Assembly: GCA_010909165.1 (NCBI GenBank)
Contig: MU008178.1
Coordinates: 694,369-758,368, forward strand
DNA length: 64,000 bases
Direction: 5' to 3'
Source: Anthoceros angustus
Lineage: Eukaryota > Streptophyta > Anthocerotopsida > Anthocerotales > Anthocerotaceae
The notes beneath the pieces were generated by a model, which did not search any database, had not been told where the DNA came from, and saw only the letters and a list, made by a program, of their open reading frames with translations. This document shows positions 24,600 to 35,799 of the stretch, piece after piece (position 1 is the stretch's first letter; each line of letters begins with the position of its first letter). A program made the position numbers and the translations under genes.

Positions 24600-26470
24600 T
24601 TACTCATACAGATGAGGAGGAAGACGAGGCAGAGCAACCGCCAGGAGCGGCTTGGCGCGAGGCAAGGTTATGCCGAACTTCTCCTCCATATCCAACTCAT
24701 GGGGCGCCTGACCCTGTGGCAAGGCCCAATCGAAGCTATGCACCAGCCTCGCCAGCGAGTATTGCACCATGACAATCCCCAGGTGGACACCAGGGCAAGC
24801 TCGTCTGCCGGAGCCAAAAGGGAGCAGCTGGAAGTGCTGGCCTCGCACGTCGATGTCGCTGTTGAGGAACCTGTCAGGCTGAAACTCCAGCGGATTCTCC
24901 CACGAGCCGGGATGCCGGGCGATGCTCCACACATTCACGAAGGTGGTGGTCTCGGCAGGGATATGGAAGCCTGCCACCTCGCAAGCCTCGCTGCTTGCGT
25001 GAGGAATCAGTAACGGCCCGGCGGGATGAAGGCGGAAGGTTTCCTTTACCACAGCCTGGAAGTAGGGAAGGTTTGGGAGATCGGATTCTGTGATCAACCT
25101 CTCTTTCCCTACCACCGCGTCCAGCTCTTGGTACACCCGTTGCAGAGCCTGGGGATTTCGCAGGAGCTCTGATAAGCCCCACTCCACTGTGATGTTAGAT
25201 GTGTCCGTGCCAGCAGTAATCAAGTCCTGCACACCATGTGTACTCTGTACTTCAGGGCACACTGCACAGACTGTGTGCTATTTATAAGACACAGCCTGGA
25301 GGTAAGGTTAGTACGAGGAGGCGTACCATGGTCAGTGCCTTCATGACATCCTCCTCCAAATGTGGCCCACCATCTTCTCCCGGGAGGGAGAGCAAGATGT
25401 CGAAGTAGTTCCTGGCTTCTTTCTCGTTTCTGGTGTGCCTATGTTCCTCCAGCACACCTGACAGAAAGGAGTCAAATCTCTGGTGAACTCGGCGCATTCT
25501 CTTCTCATAATTCATGATCCGGTCCAGGAAGCCCAAGTATGGGATGAAGTCTCCTATAATGGACACTCCAGCCAGGAAGAACACTTCCTCGATGAGACTT
25601 TTAAATTCTGCGGCCAGGCCCTGCACAAAAATTCGGACGATCAGAGTGACATGTCTGGTAGCGACGACGGTGAGGGAGACTCGTGAGTGGCTGGGATGGA
25701 GCACATACTTCTTCCTCAACTTTGCTGGACTGAGAGGATTTGGTGTAGGAAAAGAACCTCTTGCTCATCAAGATACGCGTCATTACGTTCGTGGTAAGGA
25801 ACAACGCTCTCTCCTGAAAGTCCACCACGGGAGACGTGTTACTGTCCTCCAAGATGGACTTCACCATTCTGGACAGCTCCTCCGCCCTCACATTCTGGAA
25901 CTGCTGGACCCGCTTTGCATTCAGCAGCTCCGAATTTGTTATCTTCCTGCGTTCCAAGGTACAGGTGCTTCGACTTGGCTGCTGGCACGGGTCCCATTGA
26001 ATCACAGCAATCATGAGAAAATATAGTGACTGTGCGTTCACGACTGACCTGAGAAACCTCCAGTGCGCGCTGTAGGAGGCGAAGCCCATGGTGCTCTCGC
26101 CATATCCCAAGGCGTCCTTGGCAGTCAAGTAGGGCCGGTTTGCAAACTCCCGGTCCAGAGTCTTGAGAACCTCTTTGGCGATCTCCGGAGAGGACACAAC
26201 AATCCCCTGCTTCGACCCCAGGCGTAGTGACATGATGGGGCCATATTGTTGGGCCAGACGGTGTAACTCCTGGTGCGGATGGCTGGAAGCTACAAAAAGG
26301 AGAAGATTGCCGAACACTGGCACCCCTGAAGGACCAGGCGGCAGCCTCTTCTTATACCTGCTGCTCTGCTTCCAACGCTGCAGCAACACAGCCAACGCCA
26401 CCAGTCCCAGCACCACGTACAACCACGACTCTGTGAGAGCGTGGGCGACTTGTTCTGCCATGTTCTCCAT
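24600..26470 (-). CDS. Cytochrome P450, CYP71 clan (A-type)
   Basis: Membrane-anchored haem monooxygenase of unknown substrate, probably on the endoplasmic reticulum. Four exons (minus): 26470-26049, 25946-25709, 25620-25327, 25226-24600, all GT-AG and in phase, giving 526 residues, full family length. An N-terminal hydrophobic anchor (about residues 13-31) is followed by the proline hinge KRLPPGPSGVPVFG. The C-helix is WRFLRK (split by intron 1), the I-helix oxygen-binding motif is AGTDTS, the ExxR motif is KETFRLHP and the PERF-type motif is FQPDRF. The haem loop PFGSGRRACPG keeps the cysteine ligand. It is the only intact member of a local family with at least three broken copies. A second Met nine bases downstream is an alternative start. 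Confidence 0.92.
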
Positions 26471-26924
26471 GTCTGCTGCAAAGGTTCAGAACAAGGGGTG
26501 GAGAAGTCGGCTGCCCATGCGACCTGGTTTCTGTGGCCCCCGAGCCATCAACGAGGGGACGCGCGTCCAGATTTCATACCGTGCGATTTGCACTCTGCAC
26601 CGCGTTCCCGGCGGAATCCAAGCGATAATGGGTTTCCAGGATAGCATGTCAGTCAAGACGTTAACCAAGAATATCCGTTGGCTCCGGGCCGTCCGCCACA
26701 TGTACACTCGGGCAGACTACGAGTGTCATGGAGACGTCATTCCATACTTGGGCTTCCTTGACCGGATATGAAGTATGAGAAGAGGATGCGGAGACTTCAC
26801 CAGCTATTTGACTTCCTCCTCATAGCTGTGCTGGAGGAACATAGCACACCGGAAATGATTTCAAAGAAGCCAGGACCTACTCCGATATTCTTCTCTCCCT
26901 CCGTGGAGAAGACGGTGGACCACA

Positions 26925-27182
26925 TATTAGCATAGGCTATTCACTAGATATACAAGATACCAACTCCAAGGGACACATCCCTTCGCATACGGGTATTTAA
27001 GCCTCTATGTACAATCTTAATTAACCTTTTGTCTTTCCTTACGGGTAATTAAGCCTCTATGTACAATCTTAATTTACCTTTTGTCTTTCCTTATGGGGAT
27101 TTAAGCCTCTATGTACAATCTTAATTTACCTTTTATCTTTCCTCACGCATTCTCTGTCCCAGCCTCTTGCACCACTTTAATA
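26925..27182 (+). repeat. Left LTR (258 bp) with internal triplication
   Basis: Contains three tandem copies of about 52 bp beginning at 26990, each with TAAGCCTCTATGTACAATCT and CTTTTGTCTTTCC or a close variant. The right LTR has one copy, which accounts for the 103-bp length difference. Confidence 0.85.
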
Positions 27183-27194
27183 TGGTATCAGAAC
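27183..27194 (+). other. Primer binding site (initiator Met-tRNA)
   Basis: TGGTATCAGAAC sits exactly at the inner edge of the left LTR. It differs from the usual TGGTATCAGAGC at one base. Confidence 0.85.
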
Positions 27195-29560
27195 ATGGGT
27201 ATGATATATTCTGATGGCTAGGACAGATAGGATAGGTGGGTTTCCTTTCCTTGTGCACTATTGACATCCGTGGTTGATTCGAGATATAGAGCGTCATTAG
27301 GCTCCATAATGACACAGGAGCTTTGGGGAACGCCTCTAGCCTTTCCCCCCTCTCTATTACATGCACAACTGCTTCATCTCTCCCATAGCGAACCTCTACA
27401 TTCAGATGTTGCTGGATAGAGGGTGGCTACCTGGACACCTTCCGCCAGCGGAGAGCCTTTTGCCACCACATCACTCCTCATGAATTGATGAAGTTCCAAT
27501 ATCCCAAGCAAGAACCGAATGTAGGTGCCCAAGTCCGGGATGCCTTTTGCATGGGTGGTTTGAGGACAATCTTGTGAGGGGCGCCTCACTTGGAGGATAT
27601 ACTCCACACTCTTCTAGGCCACACATCGCTCAACTCCTTGCGGATTGTTGGCACTCTTTCGGCTCATCCTCTTGCAGATCTGTGTTCAATCATTTAGGAT
27701 CCTCCAAACCAGCACCAGATGAGGCGCCTAGGGAGCAATTGACACCGGAGCACATCACATCCCCAACGGCTAGGTGTGCCGCAGCAGGCAATCGACAGAT
27801 TGAGCGCCTGCGGGCGCTCCCCGTGGACATTGCGCGCGCGGAGCTGCGCGCATCCGCGAACGGGCGTGCGCACCCCGAACCAGCGCTCCCCGCCCGACGC
27901 TTTGGGAAGGGGAAGGGAGGGCGGTCGGGTGGGGCGGGTGCTTCCCACACGGTTCCACTCGAACTAATGTGAACACGCCCCTCGTGGGCACCGGTTCGAA
28001 ACCAATTCAGCAAAGCGCCGGTTCACACTTGGCCACCTTGGAGGTTCCTCGTGGTTTCCTTCCTTCTTGCTATCCGGCAAATACTCCACCTGAGTTTGAT
28101 TTAACTCGTTGTGGACGTCCTTTCGCTGACGGACCAGCCGAACGCACACAAATCCCGTATCGTGTAGTATGGGGTTCAATCCCAAGGGAATGGTTCGCTC
28201 CGTTCGCTTATTGTTTACCTACTCCGTGTCCCTAATTAATCTAGGTTGCTATCGTAAACCGATCCGTACCACTGGACTTTCTTGGGTGCGAGGGTGGGTA
28301 GCGGACCTCACCCTTCTTACGATCAAAACTAATCCAGCCGTTATCGTTGTCCGGCCGCCACCGCAGGGCCCCCACTTGCGAGAGTGGGTAGCAAACCCTG
28401 GGACGTGACGTGATCCCCGGTCGGACTCTACTATGGCGATCGCCTAGCTATTCGGGCATTGTGCCAGAAACGGTGCTCAAGCTACCGCCCAACCCTTCCG
28501 ACGAATCGAATCAAGGTGCAAACCACCCTCTGCAGCGTCAACGGCCGGAGATTACAGACCCGAGCCCAATCGTAATACTGCCCGAACTCTCTACTCCGCA
28601 TTCTCTGCTCACCTTCCCTCTTCATGTTCCATATCAAACTCTACCGTACAGGCCCGGTACCGCCGAACGTTTAAGGACTCGTTCACATCCTCGTATCCAC
28701 CCTGTCCGGGGCTCTTCTCGTCTGCTCCTCTCTTGTCGTTTGCGCTTGCACTCTCCAGTCCGTCATGATGTGGTCGTGCGCTCCGATGAAATGCCGGGCC
28801 ATAGCACCTCCACGCGTTAGGGGGTTCGTCACTTGAACCTAGATAGCCCTCTCCGGAGTAGTCCGCCTGCTCGGTGACTCGGGCATCGCATTAGCACTTG
28901 GCTCACAGGAGTCAGTATGCACAACATGGTATCAACCCCAAAAGAAAAATCATACTATGGGGGCGGCAACCCCCCTCTTATACTGCCTCTAAGGCAGTGC
29001 CTTCATTACAACCCGAAGGCTGGCCCTACTGCCAGCTACCTACACACGTGAGAGGGATGCCGGGCCCTTACGCGTGGCTACCTACGTAGGTCTACGATGG
29101 TGGGGTTCTTGACTGGGCGACTCCCTCACACCCAATCCCCAACCACAGGCTTGAGGCGGCCGCTGATATCCTTAACCCACACGGCGAGGCTCGGGTTCCC
29201 CCTCGATCTTGGTTGGACCTCACGCCTGGAGGTGCGCTTATCTTGTTACCACGGGTCTTCCTCGCTCTTGATAGCAGCACGGAGTTTCAAAGATTGCCCC
29301 TTGTGCCCCGGCGCCCTCTTTTGCGCCAATGGGTCCGCCCGCAACTCCGGAGGCCGGATCTCTGAGTCCGTCCTCAACTCCGGAGGCTAGACCTCTGGGT
29401 CTGTCCTCTTGCCTTGGGGGCGGACCTCGATACCCCCCACCACAAGTCCACTCCTCAGCCCCGCACCCTCTTCCGCTGAACCACTCCCTTCCGTGCCCCC
29501 CAACTCGGGTGCAGGGTCCAGAGAGCATACTTCTCAGTCCACTGGGGCTCGTCCGCCCAG
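27195..29560. other. LTR-element interior with no recognisable gag
   Basis: A Copia gag gene is expected here, but no frame with a gag or zinc-knuckle pattern was found. Frames on both strands of 60-140 codons are GC-rich and look non-coding. The stretch may be a nested insertion or extensively decayed DNA. Confidence 0.4.
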
Positions 29561-30520
29561 CTGCCGCCCTTCCTCCGATGGCTCCGCCTCGCCACTGCTG
29601 CCATCTCCAAACAGGGCGCCTAGGCGCCGCCTCGCCGTATTCTCTTTGAGCCCTTCTTCTCCCATGGCCTCCTCCAACTCTTCTGGGGTCCCTGCCGCCT
29701 CAGCCAGTTGGTGCACCACGCTTACGACTTGCAGGAGCCCCGCGTGGTAGTAAGCGAAGTCCGAGTCTACCTGCTGTATGGCCTCCTCTACATGAGCCCG
29801 TAGGACGCGATACTCTCAGCTCCACTGGTGCTCCGGCAGTCGGGCGTGCTCTCCTGCTTGTTGAGCCATCTCATTTTCCAGCCCTTCTAGCCGAGCCCTT
29901 GTGGCATCTCGGGAGGCTGTGAGGGAAGCCTCTACGATTTTTTGGAGCCGCCGCTTCTCGCTAGCGCACTCCCTCTCCCGTTCCATCTTGAGGCCCTCCA
30001 GTTGGGCCCTCAGGACCCGGATCTCCTCCACCACTGGAGCTATAGCTCCGGTCTCCTTCTCCGCCTCCTTCCTCCAGTGCCGGGTCCGCCACCGACTCAA
30101 GCGCTCCACCTCCTTTTCAAGTCGCTCCGCAACATGGACCAAGCGAGTGCCTCCTCGAGTTCCTTCATGAGCTCGCCGACGTCCAGTTGCTTGCTCTTGT
30201 AGTGAGTTTTCTCCGCCCCAAGGTAGAGCTAGAGTCGATCCACCTCTCGCTCGAAGTCTTCAATCTGGCCCTGAAGGAGCCCGTTCCTCTCCTCCACCAC
30301 CTGGAGCTATAGCTCCAGGGTCTCCTTCTCCGCCTCCACTCGCTGCCGCACTTCCTCGATGCCTTGGAGCTGCGACCGAAGATCCGTCAGCTCTCCTAGC
30401 TGTTCCTACATCTCCACTCCATGGGCAGCCCGGGCTTGCTCCCATATCACCAGGTCTCCCTTCAGGTGGGCGATCTCATGGTCCCGCTCCTTTGGGGCAT
30501 GCTTCTCTGTAAGCTACCTT
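29530..30520 (-). pseudogene. Antisense coiled-coil ORF, likely foreign gag-like remnant
   Basis: The minus strand, opposite to the Copia genes, encodes a charged heptad-rich protein in linked frames. The best piece (29816-30142, 108 residues) has ERLEKEVERLSRWRTRHWRK, RAQLEGLKMERERE and ARLEGLENEMAQQ. Upstream pieces include LDVGELMKELEEA; the downstream piece (29534-29719) reads HQLAEAAGTPEELEEAMG. Stops interrupt it. The pattern resembles coiled-coil gag-like proteins of plant retroelements and implies a second element inserted in reverse. This identity is inference. Confidence 0.4.
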
Positions 30521-32103
30521 GACATCAACCCTCCTCCAGGAGCGCCACACACGGCGCCCGCCTGTTTATCGTCTGCTTGAATGTTACCCTTGACTCTCAC
30601 ACGTAGGTTGTAGATTCAGGGGCCACCCACCACATGACCGGCCGGCAAGAGTGGTTCACCTCCTTCGAGCCAAACACTATTGAGAGCTTCATTTACCTTG
30701 GCGATGAGACTCGCCACGCCATCCGAGGTTCTGGTACGATGGCTATTATTTTGCCCAACTCTCAGGTGCGAGAGCTTCACAATGTGCTCTATGTCCCACA
30801 CTTGAGCAAGAACCTCGTATCCATTGGGCAGGCGCTTGAAGCTGGCTATACTTTTGTATTTGGCCCTAACAAGTGCTCTGTCTTTGGCCTTCCGCCACCG
30901 CCGCCATCTCCAAGCAGGCGCCTAGGCGCCGCCAGATTCTCTTGAGCCCTTCTTCTCCCATGGCCTCCTCCAACTCTTGGGGTCCTCGCCGCCCACAGGC
31001 ACCACGCCACGACGGGAGCCCAGCGTGGTAGTAAGCGAAGTCCGAGTCTACCGCCGATGGCCTCCTCTACATGAGCCGTGGGGCCGATACTCTCGGCTCA
31101 CTGGTGCTCGGCGGTCAGGCGTGCTCTCACCTTGTTGAGCCATCTCATTTTCCAGCCTTCTAGCCGAGCCCTTGTGGCATCTCGGGAGGCTGAGGGAAGC
31201 CTCTACGATTTTGGAGCCGCCGCTTCGCTAGCGCACTCTCCTGCTCCATCTTGAGGCCCTCCGGTTGGGCCCTCGGGACCCGGATCTCCTCCACCACCGG
31301 AGCTATAGCTCCGGTCTCCTCTCCTCCACCGTGCCGGGTCCGCCACCGACTCAAGCGCCCACCTCCTTTTCAAGTCGCTCCAACATGGACCAAGCGAGTG
31401 CCTCCTCGAGTTCCTTCATGAGCTCGCCGACGTCCAGTTGCTTGCTCTTGTAGTGAGTTTTCTCCGCCCCAAGGTAGAGCTAGAGTCGATCCACCTCTCG
31501 CTCGAAGTCTTCAATCGCCTGAAGGAGCCTGCCTCTCCACCACTGGAGCTATAGCCTGTGGTCTCCTTCTCCGCCTCCACTCGCCGCACTCGATGCCTTG
31601 AGTCATGATCAAGATCCGCTGCCTCCTAGCTGCTCCTACATCTCCACTCCATGGGCAGCCCGGGCTTGCTCCCATATCACCAGTCTCCTTGGTGGGCGAT
31701 CTCATGGTCCCGCCTCCTTTGGGGCATGCTCAGAAGCTACCTTGACATCAACCCTCCTCCAGAGCGCCACACAGGCGCCACCGCTTATCGTCCCGCTTGA
31801 ATGTTACCCTTGACTCACACGTGGTTGTAGATCTGTGGGCCACCCACCACATGACCGCCGGCAAGAGTGGTTCACCTCCTTGAGCCAAACACTATTGAGA
31901 GCTTCATTTACCTTGGCGATGAGACTCGCCACGCCATCCGAGGTTCTGGTACGATGGCTATTATTTTGCCCAACTCTCAGGTGCGAGAGCTTCACAATGT
32001 GCTCTATGTCCCACACTTGAGCAAGAACCTCGTATCCATTGGGCAGGCGCTTGAAGCTGGCTATACTTTTGTATTTGGCCCTAACAAGTGCTCTGTCTTT
32101 GAC
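29568..32103. repeat. Tandem duplication, 1.32 kb and 1.22 kb copies
   Basis: 29568-30887 and 30888-32103 align end to end: GCGCCTAGGCGCCGCC near the start, the antisense coiled-coil part, then the protease region through CCTAACAAGTGCTCTGTCTTTG. The second copy is shorter because of many scattered 1-10 base losses, concentrated in the coiled-coil part. The final 250 bp encoding the protease end are almost identical. The junction lies at TCTTTG|GCCTTCCGCCACC. Confidence 0.85.
30607..30890 (+). pseudogene. Copia protease fragment, copy 1
   Basis: Reads VVDSGATHHMTGRQEWF, containing the retroviral-type aspartic protease signature DSGA, and continues through ELHNVLYVPHLSKNLVSIGQ, a standard Copia block before the integrase. 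It breaks off at the duplication junction. Confidence 0.8.
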
Positions 32104-32345
32104 GCTTCCCGCCACCTTGTATTTGTTTGCCAACAGATTGGGCGGTTGTTTGTCTTAGGCACTAGCCCCACCTATACTGCACATGAGGTCCTTTCTTGGC
32201 CCAAGCGGGGGAGTTTGTCTCACCTTGATAGTCCCTTAGTTCCTTGGTGTCCTCTCCTCTAGCAGATTTATGGCACCTTAGGCTAGGTCATGCAGGAATG
32301 CAACAGATGAAAGCTTTGGCCCAAGATGTGGCTATGTCGCATGAG
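31826..32345 (+). pseudogene. Copia protease to GAG-pre-integrase, copy 2
   Basis: Second copy of the protease region, in which the active-site DSGA has become DLWA and a frameshift follows. From 31867 the frame runs through HNVLYVPHLSKNLVSIGQAL and FVCQQIGRLFVLGTSPTYTA. After a stop it continues as GHAGMQQMKALAQDVAMSHE, the GAG-pre-integrase zinc-region start, where the 560-bp insertion begins. Confidence 0.8.
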
Positions 32346-32904
32346 GTAGGCACTTGCATTCATATGAGCACTTCCTCAACAGACAACCAAGCAAAACACA
32401 TCTAATATGCAAATGTAGGTGCAAACAAATAATAATAGGCGAGAGTAGCTCACACATCGTGGTACAAACACACTCTGACCACGAGAACAACATGCAAATT
32501 CCTCACACATCGCTCTTGGAGTCATAGCTTTGGCCTCTTCACAACACCCTTGCATTGCATATCTAGAGGACAAGGTATAATCTGAGCTTGTCCTCTGTGA
32601 AAGGGTCTATATATACTAGCCCTTGGCACTGGCATATTCCTAAGATATCCTATTGGCATTAGCATATGCCGAAAATATCCTAAAAATACACTATAATATG
32701 CAAGAAATATGCTAAGGCATATTACTTGTGCTTATCCACTTAGCTATTGCTAACCATGTTGAATTAACACTAATCAACGATTAATTAATATAAATACCTA
32801 AAATTAATCAATACTAATTACTTTCTTAATGATAAGTAATTAGATTAATTAATGCTAATCAGACACTAAACCCAAGTGCAGAGATAAGTGTCACACGGCA
32901 TGAC
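32346..32904. mobile_element. Insertion in Copia integrase carrying the dispersed repeat
   Basis: This non-coding segment interrupts the Copia frame between MSHE and YVLGLPFKF. Its right half (32612-32904) is the dispersed repeat also found at 8533-8824. GCATGA occurs at both edges (before 32346 and at 32898-32903), which may be a target duplication. However the same six bases follow the repeat at 8533-8824, so they may instead be part of the element. A solo LTR is one possibility. Confidence 0.55.
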
Positions 32905-34130
32905 AACTACGTCTTGGGTCTCCCTTTCAAATTTGTTTCCAACCTTTCCTTCTATTGTAGTTGCGCTTTTGGTAAGCAGCAACGAAGGAAGTTCCTTGTA
33001 GGCTCCCATAGAAGCCGTGAACCTCTTGGTCTAGTCCACTCAGATTTGCTAGACCCCATGCAAATACCCTCTCTTCAAGGGTCTCTTTACCAAGTTAGCT
33101 TTATTGATGATCATACTTGCTTTGGTTAGGTATATTTGTTGTAGGCGAAATCCAACCATCTCCATATCTTTGGCTGCCCTGCTTTTGTTGATGTTCCCAA
33201 GGCGTTGCAGCAGAAGCTTGATTCTAAGTCCAAGGAAGGCATTCTCCTTGGCTATGGCGAGACTGTCAAGGCCCATAGGATATCCGTGAAGGACTCTTGG
33301 CGTCACATCTTCACTCGCGATGTCATCTTCAACGAGGAGCCCCTTCTCATTTCCCTTGATGTTAGGGAAGACTTACCTCCCCTTGACCCCTCTCCCTCCA
33401 CCTCCGCACCGGATGTTTTTGCTGACGTTGGTGCAGGGGGGGGGAGGATGAATGGGAGTCTGCACCTCTGCCAGCTACACATGTTCTTCCAGACCCTCAA
33501 CCTACTATTCGTCCCCCTGTTTTGGAGCTTATGCTATTACCCACGCCTGCTCCTCCTGCCACTCTTGCCACTTCTTCCATCTCTCAAGCTCCTCCCTCTC
33601 CCCTGCCCTCCAGCAGTGAAGACTCGGACATTGACTTTGGTGGCTCCCTTCTCCTCCCTGCAAGAGGTATCTCACCTACCCCCTCCCCTCCCCACCCCGA
33701 TTCACCTCCTCCTGCAGATGGACCTCCAATACTTCGAAACTCGACTAGGGAGCGGACCCCTAGCAGGAAGGCACTTGAGAACCTTGAACATCCTCAACGG
33801 ACTTCTAACAGACGGCTACCAGCGTGGCCACTTCCACTCCCATTCAAGTTTCGCAATCTACCTCTGATATTGTGGAGCCTACCACACTTACGACCGCCCT
33901 GTCTGGGCCACAAGCAGTCGAATGGAAGAAGGCTATTGACGATGAGTTTCAGTCCTTGCAAGATAACAAGACATGGCAACTCTGTTACTTGCCATCCGAT
34001 CGATCCGCAGTCGGCAACAAGTGGACCTTCAAGATCAAGTACACCGCCGACAGCACCATCGACTGTTATAAGGCAAGACTTGTGGCACTGGGCTGCTCGC
34101 AAAGACCATCCTCATGCTCAAGTCTAAGTT
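32905..34130 (+). pseudogene. Copia integrase and reverse-transcriptase fragments
   Basis: Starts with GLPFKFVSN, CAFGKQQRRKF and LGLVHSDLLDPM, then FIDDHTC, the beginning of the integrase core. Most of the core is deleted and the frame resumes at about 33150 with FGCPAFVDVPKALQQKLDSK, then KEGILLGYGE. A proline-rich linker follows. At 33850-34110 the RT start reads EWKKAIDDEFQSLQDNKTW, YKARLVALG. The catalytic YVDD part of RT is missing; a repeat array follows. Confidence 0.8.
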
Positions 34131-34319
34131 CAGTATGATTAATGTCTGCGCAAGAGACGGCGGATTCCTGAAAGCCCTTTCAACACCTAATTGACTTTCG
34201 ACCATCCCAACTTAAATATCAGCAATAGCACACAGAATAGTTTTTGTCTGTCCGCAAGCAGGTTCAAGCAAAGAGGAACCACCTGGTTTTACACTTTTTA
34301 AGCAATATCACTATGCTTG

Positions 34320-35130
34320 TTTCGGAGTGCGCCGGTCGACTAGCGCACTCCCACTCAAACCATTTGGAACACCAGGGAGAGCAAAAATCACTCGGGAAAA
34401 AACAGCCAATTTTCTTACGAGTTGTCACAAACATTTGAGGTCGGCCGACACATTGGCATAGAGCCATCCTATGTAGAAAAAAACCAACTTAAATTTGAAA
34501 GAGACATCCGAGTTACTTTGAAAATGAGGGTCAAAGTCAAGGGTTGCACCGGTCGACTAGCGCATATGCAAAGCGTTCGAAGCTAATCTTCGCCAACCGG
34601 CTCACCTTATAAACAAACCTTATGAAAAATATTGTGTTTGAAAGGGCTTTAAAATACTGATGTTTGGTGTCTTTTTCGTTACAATCCAATCTCTGATGCC
34701 TGAAAAAACCTTCAAAAACAATAGGTGGTGCACTCTTGGATGAGTGCATCGGTCGACCGACACATTGCAAGTCAAATCTTTCAAAAAATATTTTATTTGA
34801 AAGGCTTTTGAAATACGGATCTCTGATTGTCTTTGTTGTTGTAATCCGCCCTCCGACGCCTGAGAAAAGCTTTAAAAATGGTAGATGGGTGTACCCTTGG
34901 ATGAGAGCACCGATCGACTGACGCATTGCTAGTTAAACCTTAAAAAAATATTCTTTTTAAAATGCCTTTCAAATATGAATTTTTCCGGCGTCTTTTTTCG
35001 TTGTAAGCCGACCTCTGATGCCTAAGAAAACCTTTAAAAGTGGTAAACGGATGCACCCTTGGGTAAGCGCACCGGTGAACTGGCGCACTGCTAGTAAAAC
35101 CTTAAAAAAATATTATATTTGAAAGGCCTT
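34320..35130. repeat. Tandem repeat array, about 110-160 bp units
   Basis: A motif resembling GCACCGGTCGACTAGCGCAT recurs near 34328, 34440, 34548, 34745, 34907 and 35068. From 34620 the units are about 160 bp and also share AAAAATATT...TTTGAAAGGC, CTCTGATGCCTGAGAAAA-like and GGATGCACCCTTGGATGAG-like blocks. The array replaces the missing middle of the Copia reverse transcriptase. Confidence 0.75.
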
Positions 35131-35159
35131 TGAAATGAGTTGGGCGGATCAACTGGATC

Positions 35160-35770
35160 TGCACAACCATATGTCCTGATATCGGACATGCCATTCCTGT
35201 GCTTGCTCAACATATGGCTAACCCCGGGCCCACACAGTGGTCGGCCCTTAAGCGCACTTTGCGCTACCTTAAGGGTACTATGGCCTACGGGGCTCCGGTA
35301 CCATGGCCCATCCGCCGGTAATGTTGCTTCTACCTCCTTTTCCCAACTTTCACCCTACACAGATGCTGATTGGGGGGAGACGTGGACTCCAAGAAATCCA
35401 CGTTAGGATTCGCCTTGATGCTTTCAGACGCCGCTATCGATTGGGGATCCAAGTGGCAGACCCTCGATTGGGGATCCAAGCGGCAGACCGCCATCGATTG
35501 GGGATCCAAGCGGCAGACCGCCATCGCACCCTCTTCTACCAAATCCAAGTATATGGCTGCAACACTTGCCACTAAGTGTGTAGTGGATTACATCAGGCTC
35601 CTTGATGAACTTGGTATGATGCAGCAGAAGCCTATGGTTGTTAAGATTGACAGCCAATTCGCTCTCGCTAGCAACCTAAGGTTTGTTCCAGATCCAAGCA
35701 TATCGATCTCCAATACCACTATTTCGTGATGAGCCTTTCACATCAAAGACGACAAGCGAATCAAGGACGG
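35160..35770 (+). pseudogene. Copia RNase H region with small internal repeat
   Basis: Encodes a PGPHSGRPLSAL-type block, then YTDADWG, DSKKSTLGFALMLSDAAIDWG, PSSTKSKYMAATLATK and KIDSQFALA, the Copia RNase H order. A 30-bp unit encoding IDWGSKRQT-type residues is present three times (35438-35525) where the family has one. Frameshifts occur. The end reads FHIKDDKRI near 35740 before foreign DNA begins. Confidence 0.8.
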
Positions 35771-35799
35771 CGCGGCGCTTTAATGCTGGCAGACATAAA

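Noticed and set aside
27690-28235. GC-rich frames on both strands inside the LTR element
   Set aside because: No gag, zinc knuckle or other domain is visible, and frames are open on four of six readings, as expected from base composition.
28927-28936. Second primer-binding-site-like TGGTATCAAC
   Set aside because: Only the first eight bases match, and no LTR-like sequence with a partner elsewhere was found to its left.
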